Origin: Olsenella sp. KGMB02461
Lineage (GTDB): Bacteria; Actinomycetota; Coriobacteriia; Coriobacteriales; Atopobiaceae
DNA length: 64,000 nt
Assembly: GCF_012584445.1 (NCBI RefSeq)
Contig: NZ_JABAHI010000008.1
Location: forward strand, 1,364,001 to 1,428,000
Direction of reading: 5' to 3'
Positions 1-8,826 of the stretch are shown here, piece by piece. Both the position numbers and the translations under genes were made by a program. A model generated the notes under the pieces. It searched no databases. It saw only the letters and a list, made by a program, of their open reading frames with translations, and was not told where the DNA came from. Every line of letters begins with the position of its first letter. The first letter of the stretch is position 1.

Positions 1-1093
1 TCTGAGGATCGTTGGAGTCGCCCACCAGGTTGATGAAGTACTTTTGCTGGGCTCCCTCGTAGTACTGAACGGTCTTCAGCGCATCGAAGGCGCTGGAGTC
101 ATAGTTCATCTCCAAGTCTAGGAAGGAGAACTGAGTGAACTCAGAACAACCATGGCTACTGTTTTGCATATAGGGGCCAAAACCGTTGTAACCGTTGGCT
201 ACAAGAGCTACAGGGCCATTGAATAGTGTTTCGATAGTTCCCAGATTACCTGATGCATCGTAGTTCTGCTTTTGTACCGTCACGCTGGTTTCGCGAAGGT
301 CGACGGTGAAACGTGCCTTGTTCACAGGCCCAAGATTGGTTGCTTGACTGGCAGTGCCAACCTGGGTTCCCCCTATCACCGAATTATTGGTTGGGTTGTA
401 ATTACTCACCTGATAGATAGCAGCGTTGCTGATGGCATTACTGGTACCTGTAAGGCGAAGGTAATATCCAGTGAGGGTGCCGTTTGAGTTCTTACCCACA
501 TTCATCATGAAGCCAGTGCTATTGAGAGTATGAGTCCTCACAGCAGAACCATTAACGTCAAAACTGAACGTACGACGAGCATTGCTGGGTGCAGGATAAA
601 TCATTGCATCAAATGCGGCAATGTCAGGATATCCTGCAAAAATCATACTGGTCTTGCCATCTTCAGTGAAGTTATAGATATGACTACTAAACGAGAGACA
701 GGAACCATTTGTAAGCTTGCCCTGAGTTTTGTCAAAATAATCAGCAATATTCACTGAACCAGTATTGTGGTTGTACACAAGCCAGCCCTCAGTATTGCTG
801 GTGTCGATCTTGGCTGCCGTGTCGGTAATACGAAAACTGCCAGGATCCATGCCCTGAGCAATCAACTTTTGGGTGAGTTCCTGCTTAAACTCAAGGAATG
901 TCCCTTGATAGTCGCTAGGAAGTGCTACAGCGATATCAACCTTGGGTGTTGGGTTGGCACCCACGTCAACCGCACCAAGTGCTGGTTTTAATACACCTCC
1001 CCCAACAATTCCAATAAGCGCAAGCAGAGTGCATACCACAAAGGCATACAGCCGCTTGATAATGGGGTGTAGTATAGATTTATTTTTTAACAT
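1..1093 (-). CDS. Secreted surface-type protein, N-terminal part (cut by left window edge)
   Basis: An uninterrupted minus-strand frame runs from an ATG at 1093 off the left edge, at least 364 codons. The start has a good ribosome binding site (AAGGTGG about 6 bases upstream). The N-terminus has several lysines, then a hydrophobic segment (about residues 13-40: RLYAFVVCTLLALIGIVG and following) ending near ALGA, a signal peptide or membrane anchor. The rest is rich in Asn, Ser, Thr, Gly and aromatic residues with few charges, the style of extracellular adhesins or S-layer-like proteins. I recognise no named domain. Base composition is lower in GC than most of the window, which may mean acquired DNA. 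Any cell-wall anchor would lie beyond the window. Confident as a secreted protein; function unknown. Confidence 0.75.
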   Translation of the reverse strand, partial: MLKNKSILHPIIKRLYAFVVCTLLALIGIVGGGVLKPALGAVDVGANPTPKVDIAVALPSDYQGTFLEFKQELTQKLIAQGMDPGSFRITDTAAKIDTSNTEGWLVYNHNTGSVNIADYFDKTQGKLTNGSCLSFSSHIYNFTEDGKTSMIFAGYPDIAAFDAMIYPAPSNARRTFSFDVNGSAVRTHTLNSTGFMMNVGKNSNGTLTGYYLRLTGTSNAISNAAIYQVSNYNPTNNSVIGGTQVGTASQATNLGPVNKARFTVDLRETSVTVQKQNYDASGNLGTIETLFNGPVALVANGYNGFGPYMQNSSHGCSEFTQFSFLDLEMNYDSSAFDALKTVQYYEGAQQKYFINLVGDSNDPQ

Positions 1094-1529
1094 ATTATCC
1101 CACCTTCCATAAACCCCATATATCTACATTTACAAAGTTAGAGCAGAGTATACGCTTATTTCAGCGTACTTTTAGACTGTTGTAGATAGAGTTATATTCA
1201 TAAATATAAAATTAGCTTTGATTTTCTTATTAGCTCATTTACCACGTATTCTATAACCATTTATTGTGGTTCTTCTTCATACAACCACACCATCCTGATC
1301 CTTAGTCGAATGGTTTTGTACTTCAGTTTCTGAATTATATTGACAGTGGTTGCCTATTTCTAAAAGTAATTTATATTTAGTTTATGATTATTATCATATA
1401 TTCAGGTTGCCTATAACTTGCATCTTACACCCACCCTGTCTATGTTATGTGGGTGCATATCACTAGTCATAAGTCTCAAAAGAGAGGGCATATATCCTTT
1501 GCTATAAGCCCACAAAGATTGGATTAATC
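1094..1529. other. AT-rich intergenic region between divergent genes
   Basis: About 436 bases separate the surface-protein start (leftward) from the glutaredoxin-like start (rightward), so promoters for both should lie here. The stretch is clearly more AT-rich than its surroundings. I see no convincing ORF, RNA gene or long inverted repeat. Confidence 0.5.
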
Positions 1530-1808
1530 ATGGCCAATGAAAAAGCACGCTCTCTCGAGCTCTTCTATCGCCCCACTTGCCCGTTTTGCCAAAAAGTTTT
1601 GCGTTGGATGGAAAACCACAACGTAGACAACGTGACTCTCTTCGACATTACCAGCGATTCTGCAGCAGGACAGCGTCTTGTAGAGGTTGGCGGCAAGAAG
1701 CAAGTTCCCTGCCTGTTCATCGATGGCAAGCCCATGTATGAGTCTGACGACATCATTGAGTACTTGGGCACCTTGCTAGATCATCAAACAGACGATGTCG
1801 CCAAGTAA
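1530..1808 (+). CDS. Glutaredoxin-like thioredoxin-fold protein
   Basis: 92 residues. It has the glutaredoxin/GST N-terminal layout: a beta strand, then the redox motif YRPTCPFCQKV (CPFC near residue 18), the cis-Pro motif KQVPCLFIDG, and the glutathione-binding-type SDDIIEYL near the C-terminus. The family uses the CxxC pair for thiol-disulfide exchange in the cytoplasm. An extra Cys directly follows the cis-Pro (VPC), a detail shared with the next gene. It lies 46 bases upstream of a second, diverged copy, so the two look like a tandem duplication in one transcript. The natural reductant is not shown by the sequence. Confidence 0.85.
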   Translation: MANEKARSLELFYRPTCPFCQKVLRWMENHNVDNVTLFDITSDSAAGQRLVEVGGKKQVPCLFIDGKPMYESDDIIEYLGTLLDHQTDDVAK

Positions 1809-1854
1809 TTCCCTTGCTCCCAAATTCAGGGATCATTCTTGTAAGGAACGCTTT

Positions 1855-2091
1855 ATGACCCTCTATTACTTGCCTACCTGCCCTCACTGCCACAGGGTCA
1901 TCAATTGGATCGAGGCCCACGGTCTTACCAATCAATTCGATTTTGTAGACGCCTCCAGAGATCCTGCTGCACAAGAAGCACTCTTTCAGGTCTCTAGCGA
2001 AGGTAGTGTACCTTGCCTGGTTACTCCAGGTGGGAAGGCTGTTGTAGGCGACACTCCCATCATCGATTATCTGGAGACTCAGTACGCTTAA
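1855..2091 (+). CDS. Second glutaredoxin-like protein
   Basis: 78 residues from ATG 1855, chosen because AAGGAA lies 8 bases upstream and translation then begins directly at the first strand (MTLYYLPTCPHC). An upstream in-frame ATG at 1795 would overlap the previous gene and add a tail without similarity. Redox motif CPHC, cis-Pro motif SVPCLV, and C-terminal DTPIIDYLE match the neighbour, so it is probably a paralogue with a different redox potential (CPHC against CPFC). A strong terminator follows directly, closing a two-gene unit. Confidence 0.82.
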   Translation: MTLYYLPTCPHCHRVINWIEAHGLTNQFDFVDASRDPAAQEALFQVSSEGSVPCLVTPGGKAVVGDTPIIDYLETQYA

Positions 2092-2143
2092 GCTCTGAAC
2101 ATCTCAGACGTTACGTCTCGTAAGATATCGCTCTTTTACGTAA

Positions 2144-2188
2144 ACAACCTCCTTGTTTTCCTTTTACCAGGGAAAACAAGGAGGTTGT
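2144..2188. terminator. Strong intrinsic terminator between convergent genes
   Basis: Perfect 18-bp inverted repeat (2144-2161 with 2171-2188), 9-base loop, followed by TTTT on the plus strand. It separates the glutaredoxin pair from the convergent M28-like gene and could serve both. Confidence 0.9.
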
Positions 2189-2255
2189 TTTGTCACACAG
2201 GATACATCTGTGATAAGACACTCCCCTACCACAAACGCTCATGAAGTTATTGGTT

Positions 2256-4922
2256 CTAGGACCTTCTAATAAGCTCGGAGACCAGTTGGTTTACTTGAGA
2301 CACCTGGGCTGGGTCGACGTTGGCTGCGATATTCTCGGCAGTGTGAGCCAGTGCAGGCACCTCACCAGGATCGCATCCCATCAGCGTCACAGAGCGAATA
2401 GAGGCGCGCATGGCGGGAGTGGCGTCGGTATCTGCCCAGGGTCGAGGACGCTCTGCCAGAGGAATATGAAGATCTTTGCTTATGCGGCCGAGGAATTTGA
2501 GAAGGCGCCGGTCGGCACGGCGATGAGAGACAAGTCCTTCCTGGGAGAGCGCGGTGAGTTGGCCAGCTCCCACAGAATCGAGGTTGATAAGGAATGCACC
2601 ACGTAGATCCTTGCGATGATTCTCTATGAAAGCTTTAGCTCCTGCATGGTCAAGCTCAGAGGCGCCCACAGCCACGAACCAAATGTCATGGGCCACCAGA
2701 TCAACGTCGCCAAGAGAGAGAACGGCATCTTGCAGCTCTAGATCGTCACCTTGATCGCCTTCGCGAGTCTCCTCAGAACGAGTGGCGCCACCCTTCCAAG
2801 AAGAGCTGGGATCGTCGTCATTGAAAGAATCCCAAGAACCAATGGACTCACCGTTAGACTTGGCGTCAAAGTCCTCATCTACACCAAGCCATGAGGCCAT
2901 AGACTGCTCATCGGCAGCGTTCTTGCGATTCGCACGACGGGTCTTTGCACGACGTTTGGCAGTTTGGGTTTGATCAACCACTTCGAGAGGTTGAATGGGT
3001 ACTGCGTCCGCAGCCATCTGAGAATTCTCATCTGTCACAGGGATCTGTCTCACTGTCTCACGATGATACACAGAAGTACTTGCAGGTCCTTGGCTCCTTA
3101 CTGTTTGGCGCGTCACCACAGTGCCACCAGATACAGGTTCTTGAGCCGCGGGAGCTTCATTGGGCATCTCATAGTTGGAAGCCTCGAGAGAAGATGCATC
3201 GAAGTCTTCAGGTGAGAAATCCAAAGGATTAACTTGGCTCAAGGGGCCAGACGCATCCATGGCCAGGGGATCTATCGCAGCCACAGAGGGATCAGGCAGG
3301 TCAAAGAGCGCTGCGCGACGAGCCACATTTACCGGGTTCGCAGGCGTGAACGATGAGGTTCCCCAAGAAGGATCGCTGGTTATATCGAACTCCTGTACAC
3401 GCTCAGAGATCACTGGTTGAGGGGCTACTGGCATTGCCTGAGTCGATCCACTGGCATCTTGAGCAGGGGAGGGCACTTCCATATCTGCAGGGGTGATAGG
3501 GGTATCGGCCCACGTGACAGGATTCTCTTCAGGCTGGGCCGGCACCTTTGCGCCTGGCTCAACGTTGGTATCGGCCCAAGTAACCTCATCCTGGCGCGCC
3601 TCAACATCTTTATTGGGGCCATGCACCAGCACCGGCGTCTCATCGTCATGCTCGCTGGCCTGAGAGATATGCTCCCGCATATTTGAAGTGAACCTCTGAG
3701 CCGAGCGAGCAAGTCCGCGGAAGCGTTCGTGAAGCTCACCAGCAACCTCATTGACGCGAGGCATGCGGCCGGTGGGTTCACTTACAGCACTTCGCACCTC
3801 ATGGTTGTAGGGAGAGGCTGCTGGCTCTACGGGCATCTCTTCGAACGACTCTGACTCTTGATAGGCCATAGCGTTTGTAGTGGGTGTAACACCTACTGTC
3901 ACAACTTCATCTTGATAGATTATCTGGCAGGTGGGCGGAAGGATGCCTAAGCTCTCCAACACTTCTTGGCCGTGGCGCACCGCAGGAGTGGCCTCGACCT
4001 TTGCAACTGTCTCTTGTGCTGGTTGCTGACGGGGGCCTTCTTGACCATAAGTTATCGTAACAGGTGTATCTACCTGCTGATATTGCTCTCCATTAAAGAG
4101 ATCTTGGCCTTCTTGAGAGAGGACTGGCTCCTGTTGTTGAGATAGAGCCTCAAACTCATTGGTAAGATGCTCTTCTAGTTGAGCCGCTTCCTCACCGTTC
4201 ATCGCACGCATCACATCATGAGATACACCCAACATGGCAGCCACAGATGCATTGTTATCGTTGGCAGCGCCCGTGAGGGGTCCAAAGTGAGCCACGATAT
4301 TATTGATGCCCCACAAAAGACCGGGCAGTGCGGCTACCATGCCAATGATCCAGATGATTCTGCAGGGGAGGGACCCTGCCCCAAAGAGTTGGACGACGAC
4401 ACAGATCAAGGCAACGACAGCACCTAAGGGAGCTGCCTGATAAATGAAGTGGCTATAGGGGGAAAGTGCAGGTTTAGCGAGAAGCTCCTCATGACCCGTG
4501 TCGTAATGAGCCATCACAATGATGGGACGCACGCCGCGACCGGCATGAGGCCCGCAACCTCTGTGGACACCGATGACGTTTTGGCTGCGCGCGGGAGGCA
4601 AAAGTCTGCTTACCACAGGATGACCGGTTACCAACAAGAATAGGATAGCGGCGCTTAACACTGCTATTACAAGTCCCAACACCGCAAGGCCAATGCCATT
4701 GATGCCTGCCACAACAATGCCCACAAACAGAAGCACAAAGGCAACGCCTGTTACCAACTTGCCGTGGGCCGGCGCCATAATATCTTGGCGCTGCAGAGAG
4801 AGACCATTCTCATTGAGCAGAGTCTCGATTATATCTGCCGCCACTACCTCTTCTTGAGTATTGGCAGGAGCGATCTCGATCTTGGAGTCAAGATAGCCGA
4901 GGTATTTATCGCTCATGGACAT
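2256..4922 (-). CDS. Membrane M28-peptidase-like protein with long disordered insert
   Basis: 888 residues from ATG 4922, preceded by GGAGG at 8 bases; an ATG at 4931 abuts the same GGAGG and is less likely. The order is: cytoplasmic start, two membrane segments (about residues 60-105), the M28 zinc motif MAHYDTGHE, two more membrane segments, then GAANDNNAS (second zinc-ligand motif). A Pro/Glu/Gln/Ser-rich, low-complexity insert of roughly 450 residues follows. The end of the fold comes after it: VGASELDHAG, INLDSVG and a final HTAEN. These match the H-x-D, D, E, D, H metal ligands of M28 aminopeptidases. In the family the third motif is normally Glu-Glu, the first Glu being the catalytic base; here it is Ser-Glu, so activity is doubtful. 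Substrate unknown. Confidence 0.7.
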   Translation of the reverse strand: MSMSDKYLGYLDSKIEIAPANTQEEVVAADIIETLLNENGLSLQRQDIMAPAHGKLVTGVAFVLLFVGIVVAGINGIGLAVLGLVIAVLSAAILFLLVTGHPVVSRLLPPARSQNVIGVHRGCGPHAGRGVRPIIVMAHYDTGHEELLAKPALSPYSHFIYQAAPLGAVVALICVVVQLFGAGSLPCRIIWIIGMVAALPGLLWGINNIVAHFGPLTGAANDNNASVAAMLGVSHDVMRAMNGEEAAQLEEHLTNEFEALSQQQEPVLSQEGQDLFNGEQYQQVDTPVTITYGQEGPRQQPAQETVAKVEATPAVRHGQEVLESLGILPPTCQIIYQDEVVTVGVTPTTNAMAYQESESFEEMPVEPAASPYNHEVRSAVSEPTGRMPRVNEVAGELHERFRGLARSAQRFTSNMREHISQASEHDDETPVLVHGPNKDVEARQDEVTWADTNVEPGAKVPAQPEENPVTWADTPITPADMEVPSPAQDASGSTQAMPVAPQPVISERVQEFDITSDPSWGTSSFTPANPVNVARRAALFDLPDPSVAAIDPLAMDASGPLSQVNPLDFSPEDFDASSLEASNYEMPNEAPAAQEPVSGGTVVTRQTVRSQGPASTSVYHRETVRQIPVTDENSQMAADAVPIQPLEVVDQTQTAKRRAKTRRANRKNAADEQSMASWLGVDEDFDAKSNGESIGSWDSFNDDDPSSSWKGGATRSEETREGDQGDDLELQDAVLSLGDVDLVAHDIWFVAVGASELDHAGAKAFIENHRKDLRGAFLINLDSVGAGQLTALSQEGLVSHRRADRRLLKFLGRISKDLHIPLAERPRPWADTDATPAMRASIRSVTLMGCDPGEVPALAHTAENIAANVDPAQVSQVNQLVSELIRRS

Positions 4923-5593
4923 TGGCGTCATCCTCCATGGGTCCGGTGCTGCCTAAGCGCACCTATGGCTTCGTTTAGGGGTGCATTGCTCATGGGAGCA
5001 AGCCATATACCCGCAAGTATACGACCCCAGCCACACCCAAAAGCGCTGCTTAGGACATACCTCTTTAACTAACCGCAATTTACACGGGCAGAACTTTGGC
5101 CTGTTACGACCCCTTATGGTTGTTCTACTTCACTCCCATTAGCTGTGTTACTGGGTTACGAGGGGTGTGATACCGCCATGTCTGACTATTATTCCCCGAA
5201 CAAGGATGACTGAAGGACAATTGCACCTCATTACCCCAGCTAAATGCGTAGGTTAACCCTAGAGTTGAACGTTATGGTTATGAGGGGAGCGTTTTTTAAA
5301 TCAGGGCAGAACAGTCGTTACTATCACTTGCCGTTTCACAAATACCATAACGTATGTGATATGAGGACTGTTTTCATCTCGTAAGGTCTCACAAGCGTGA
5401 CTCACAGATATGTATATTCAGTTATCGAAGTATTCCTATCACTAGTTAAGTGACACTACTCGTCACAGTTTTGTATCATGCAAACTATAACATCACATAA
5501 CAGCTGCTAGATATAAGCATCAATATCCCTCTATTGTTGAGATATGAGAGATCACAAACAGATATCTTGTTTCACATTTCTGTTTTCGTGCAA
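4923..5593. other. AT-rich intergenic stretch
   Basis: About 670 bases upstream of the M28-like gene and downstream of dinG. Lower GC than the flanks, with several short imperfect palindromes but nothing I can assign. No ORF of convincing quality, no tRNA. It must hold the promoter of the leftward M28-like gene. Confidence 0.45.
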
Positions 5594-5625
5594 ATAAAAA
5601 CGCTCAGCTTGCAAGAGACTGAGCG
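5594..5625 (-). terminator. Terminator of dinG
   Basis: On the minus strand CGCTCAG and CTGAGCG (5619-5625 with 5601-5607) form a 7-bp stem with an 11-base loop, followed by TTTTTATTT. It lies 35 bases after the dinG stop. Confidence 0.75.
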
Positions 5626-5659
5626 CCTGAATCTTTCAAGGTTTACCGCAAGAGAAAAG

Positions 5660-8600
5660 TTAGTCCTCGTGATGTCGGCGCCATGACTCGATGAATTCCC
5701 TTAGATCTGAGCTAGGAATAGTAGCCACATTGGCGCTTGGAAGCGCATTGATAAACGTCCTGCCATAGCGCTTGGTCATAAGGCGCTGATCACACAGGAT
5801 GAGGAGGCCCTTATCGGTAGAAGTACGAATGAGACGTCCTGCAGCTTGTTTGACAGCGAGGACGGCCTCGGGCAGCGAGTAACGCCACCAAGCACGGCGA
5901 TCTCGGGCTTCACGCTCCCTTACTAGCGGATCATTGGGATTTGCAAAGGGGAGCTTAGGGATCACCACACAGCGCAGCGTGTCGCCAGCAGCGTCGAACC
6001 CTTCCCAGAATGATTTGAGAGCCAGCAAGGAGAGCTCTTTGTTATCAATAAAGCGAGAGCGCAGGCGTTGAATATTGGAATTGCGCATCTGATAGGCGAC
6101 TTCTAAGCCCGCCTCCTTGAGTCGTGGAGTCAAAAGGCTGTTCACGCGTTCAAGATCCCGACGATTGGTGAAGAGCGTAAGCACCGAGCCACCCATAGCC
6201 ACATGGATATCATAGAGAGCGTCCACCAGCCGAGGTATGTAGTCGTGCGAGTAGGGATCGGGAAGATCTTGAGGCACCACTACAGCCATGTGGTCATCGA
6301 AGTCATAGCAAGAGGGGAGTCGAAGCGTCGTGACTTGAGGTTTCTCCTGAGTGGGACTTGTCATAACTCGGTCAAGGCCTACATTTTCTATATAGTGGTC
6401 GAAGTTATTGCCAATAGCCAGAGTCGCAGAGCAATAGATTACTGAGAGCATGTCGGGGTACCAGTGGTTGGCTAGCTCCTCGCCAATGTCGAGCTTCTCG
6501 GCAGCAAGGCGTTCCTGTCCTCGCTTGGCTTTGGTGCGAGGAGCCTCCAGGTAATAGACGTAACTGGTATCGGTACCGGCAAGGATAATGCGCAGGGAGT
6601 CAAAAAGCCGAGAAAGGCTATCCAACGGGCGCATCATCTCGCGCGAGGCGCTAGGAAGGGCCTCTGTGGCGGCTGCCTGGGCCTCACGCAGGAATCGCAG
6701 AGCTTCCTCTAGAGCCTTGGCAAAGGCTTCGCCAGACTCTGCCAGCTGGGACCATTGCTCAGTTTGGCGAACGTCGGGATTGATCCAGATAGTGGCATCC
6801 TCATAGGCGTTTGCAGGGGCTAACGTCGCCAGCAGCAGCATGTCGTCGAAGAAGTTCGCCGAAGCCACCTGGGCGCGATCCAGCGCAGCAGCGCCCTTCA
6901 CTAGCAGCCGCTGGGGGAGAGCGGCGCCCTCGGTACCTGCGATTTGATTCATGAGGGTATGGATGGCGCCGGTTTTAGAGGAGCCCAGGGCCGCAAAGGC
7001 TTGGCGGGCATCAGCAGCGGAGACTGAGAGGGCCCACTGGCGGCGAGCCTCGTCGGCAAAGGAATGAGCCTCATCAACGACCCAATGGGCCATGGGCGGC
7101 AGCAGACGGTTTTCTGCGGCTACATTAAGCAAAAGCAGCGAGTGGTTGGTCACTACGATGTCAGCAGATGCCGCCCGGCGGCGTGCTCCATGAAGCAGGC
7201 ATCCCTCGCTAAAGAAGGGGCAACGACCATGGAGACACTCTTCAGGCGTAGTGGTGATCATAGATCTGGGCACATTGCGCCAGCGCACGCCCAGACTGTC
7301 GAGATCTCCCTCGGGCATCTGGCTTACTGCAGCAAGATTCACTGCGATGGCAGTAAGCATGTCGGCTGCCACAGTGTTTTCCGAGCGCTTGGAGGTGTCG
7401 ACCAAATGGAGCGGCAACTCGCCGTCCATAGCCCTCACTATCTTGCGCAGGCAGGGGTAATGGTCGTAACCCTTAAGAGCCATGAAGCGCAGGCCACCGG
7501 GGAGCACCTGGCTCAATGCTGGCAGCTCTTGGGAAATAAGCTGATCTGTGAGCGCATTGGTTTTTGTGGCAACGCCGCAGGTCACATGGTTGTCCTTGGC
7601 AAAGCGCGCCAGCGGATAAAGGTAGGCCATGGACTTGCCCACTCCCGTGCCTGCCTCCACTGCCAGGTGAGAAGAGCTGTCAAGCGCATCCCGTACCGCT
7701 TGAGCAAACTCCACCTGCTCAGCGCGCTGCTCAAAGGCTTCGAAGATCTCACCTAAGGCGCCCTCACCGCTAAAGGCCGCCTCAACCTCAGCTGCACTGG
7801 GGGCAGTGAGGGAGCAGATCTTCTGGGCAGCGTTGTCTTTCACTTCGTCATGAAGGGCCTCAATGAGCGCTTTACGGGTCTTGAGCAGCGAGAACTCTGC
7901 AGACTCAGCTGATACCGGAGCAAAGGGAGCTGCCGATAAGGACGCGCCCTGGGCAGCAGGGGAGCGATCCAAGGATGCAAGGGGGTTGTTCTCGGCAATG
8001 TAGTCAAAGAGTTGCCTGTAAGGCCACTGCACCTCGGGATGCATGGCGGCCAATTGCGCAGCCAAACCCGCAGGCATATGGGCGATTCCTAGCAGCAGGA
8101 TGCGCCAGATGCCGGAGAGCGCCTCGACGTCGGCCATGGCGCGGTGAGAGACAGGGTTGCATTGGAAGGCCTCGGCCAGCGTGGCGAGCCGATGGCTCTT
8201 AAGGGCCGGCAGGGCGATGCGTGAGAGAGCCAAAGAGTCGATCCAATTATTGGAAACTCGGTATCCGCCCTGGACATTCTCGATGAACGTTCTATCAAAT
8301 ATTGCATTGTGTGCCACCACAGGGGAGCCTGCCACAAAGTCTGCCAGCTGCGCCACCGCCTGCTTGGCGATGGGAGCGCCTTTCACATGCTCATTAGTGA
8401 TGCCGGTGAGCGCGGTGATCTCTTGGGGGATTTCGCCCTTGGGTGCCACGAACGTTTCGAAGCGATCCACCACTTCGCGACCGCTAATGCGCTGAGCTGC
8501 GATTTCTATAAGCTCGCACTCGCGAAACGAGAGGCCTGTGGTCTCGGTATCCAGCACAATGATGTCTTCTTCCAGCGGCCCAAAATCCACCGACTGGGCC

Positions 8601-8692
8601 TCATGGACCAAGTCTCGATAGGGAGCCTTGATGAACTCCGGAGTCTCTGGAAGGAACAGATCGTCCACGGTTACCGGGAGCTGTTGAGCCAT
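5660..8692 (-). CDS. dinG: DinG-type helicase fused to DnaQ-like 3'-5' exonuclease
   Basis: 1010 residues. The N-terminus (about 43-205) is a DEDDh exonuclease of the DnaQ epsilon type: VLDTETTGLSF with the first acidic pair, HNAIFDRTF, and a late HRAMADVEA. The rest is an XPD/DinG-like superfamily 2 helicase: Walker A EAGTGVGKS near residue 347 and the DEAH box VVDEAH near 540. Cysteines in the Walker A to DEAH interval (for example CLHGRCPFFSEGC) fit the iron-sulfur cluster of DinG/XPD proteins, though I have not aligned them. The C-terminal helicase half has QAAGRLIRT (motif VI). The fusion is common in Gram-positive DinG. Expected role: unwinding 5'-tailed DNA or R-loops in repair. Its own terminator lies just downstream; ddl lies upstream on the same strand. 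Confidence 0.9.
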   Translation of the reverse strand: MAQQLPVTVDDLFLPETPEFIKAPYRDLVHEAQSVDFGPLEEDIIVLDTETTGLSFRECELIEIAAQRISGREVVDRFETFVAPKGEIPQEITALTGITNEHVKGAPIAKQAVAQLADFVAGSPVVAHNAIFDRTFIENVQGGYRVSNNWIDSLALSRIALPALKSHRLATLAEAFQCNPVSHRAMADVEALSGIWRILLLGIAHMPAGLAAQLAAMHPEVQWPYRQLFDYIAENNPLASLDRSPAAQGASLSAAPFAPVSAESAEFSLLKTRKALIEALHDEVKDNAAQKICSLTAPSAAEVEAAFSGEGALGEIFEAFEQRAEQVEFAQAVRDALDSSSHLAVEAGTGVGKSMAYLYPLARFAKDNHVTCGVATKTNALTDQLISQELPALSQVLPGGLRFMALKGYDHYPCLRKIVRAMDGELPLHLVDTSKRSENTVAADMLTAIAVNLAAVSQMPEGDLDSLGVRWRNVPRSMITTTPEECLHGRCPFFSEGCLLHGARRRAASADIVVTNHSLLLLNVAAENRLLPPMAHWVVDEAHSFADEARRQWALSVSAADARQAFAALGSSKTGAIHTLMNQIAGTEGAALPQRLLVKGAAALDRAQVASANFFDDMLLLATLAPANAYEDATIWINPDVRQTEQWSQLAESGEAFAKALEEALRFLREAQAAATEALPSASREMMRPLDSLSRLFDSLRIILAGTDTSYVYYLEAPRTKAKRGQERLAAEKLDIGEELANHWYPDMLSVIYCSATLAIGNNFDHYIENVGLDRVMTSPTQEKPQVTTLRLPSCYDFDDHMAVVVPQDLPDPYSHDYIPRLVDALYDIHVAMGGSVLTLFTNRRDLERVNSLLTPRLKEAGLEVAYQMRNSNIQRLRSRFIDNKELSLLALKSFWEGFDAAGDTLRCVVIPKLPFANPNDPLVREREARDRRAWWRYSLPEAVLAVKQAAGRLIRTSTDKGLLILCDQRLMTKRYGRTFINALPSANVATIPSSDLREFIESWRRHHED

Positions 8693-8826
8693 AGGGGCCC
8701 TTTCTTCGCGCTGGCTTCAAGAGCCACAAGTATAGAAGAGCGGCACGGCGAGATGATGATGCGATCTGACACCGTGCCGCGCCTGTGCATGAGAGGGGAT
8801 AGATTCGCAGGGGTCTACCTGGCCTT

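Noticed and set aside
2241-2606. Plus-strand ORF over the M28-like 3' end
   Set aside because: Opposite strand of a gene with recognisable motifs; no start signal.
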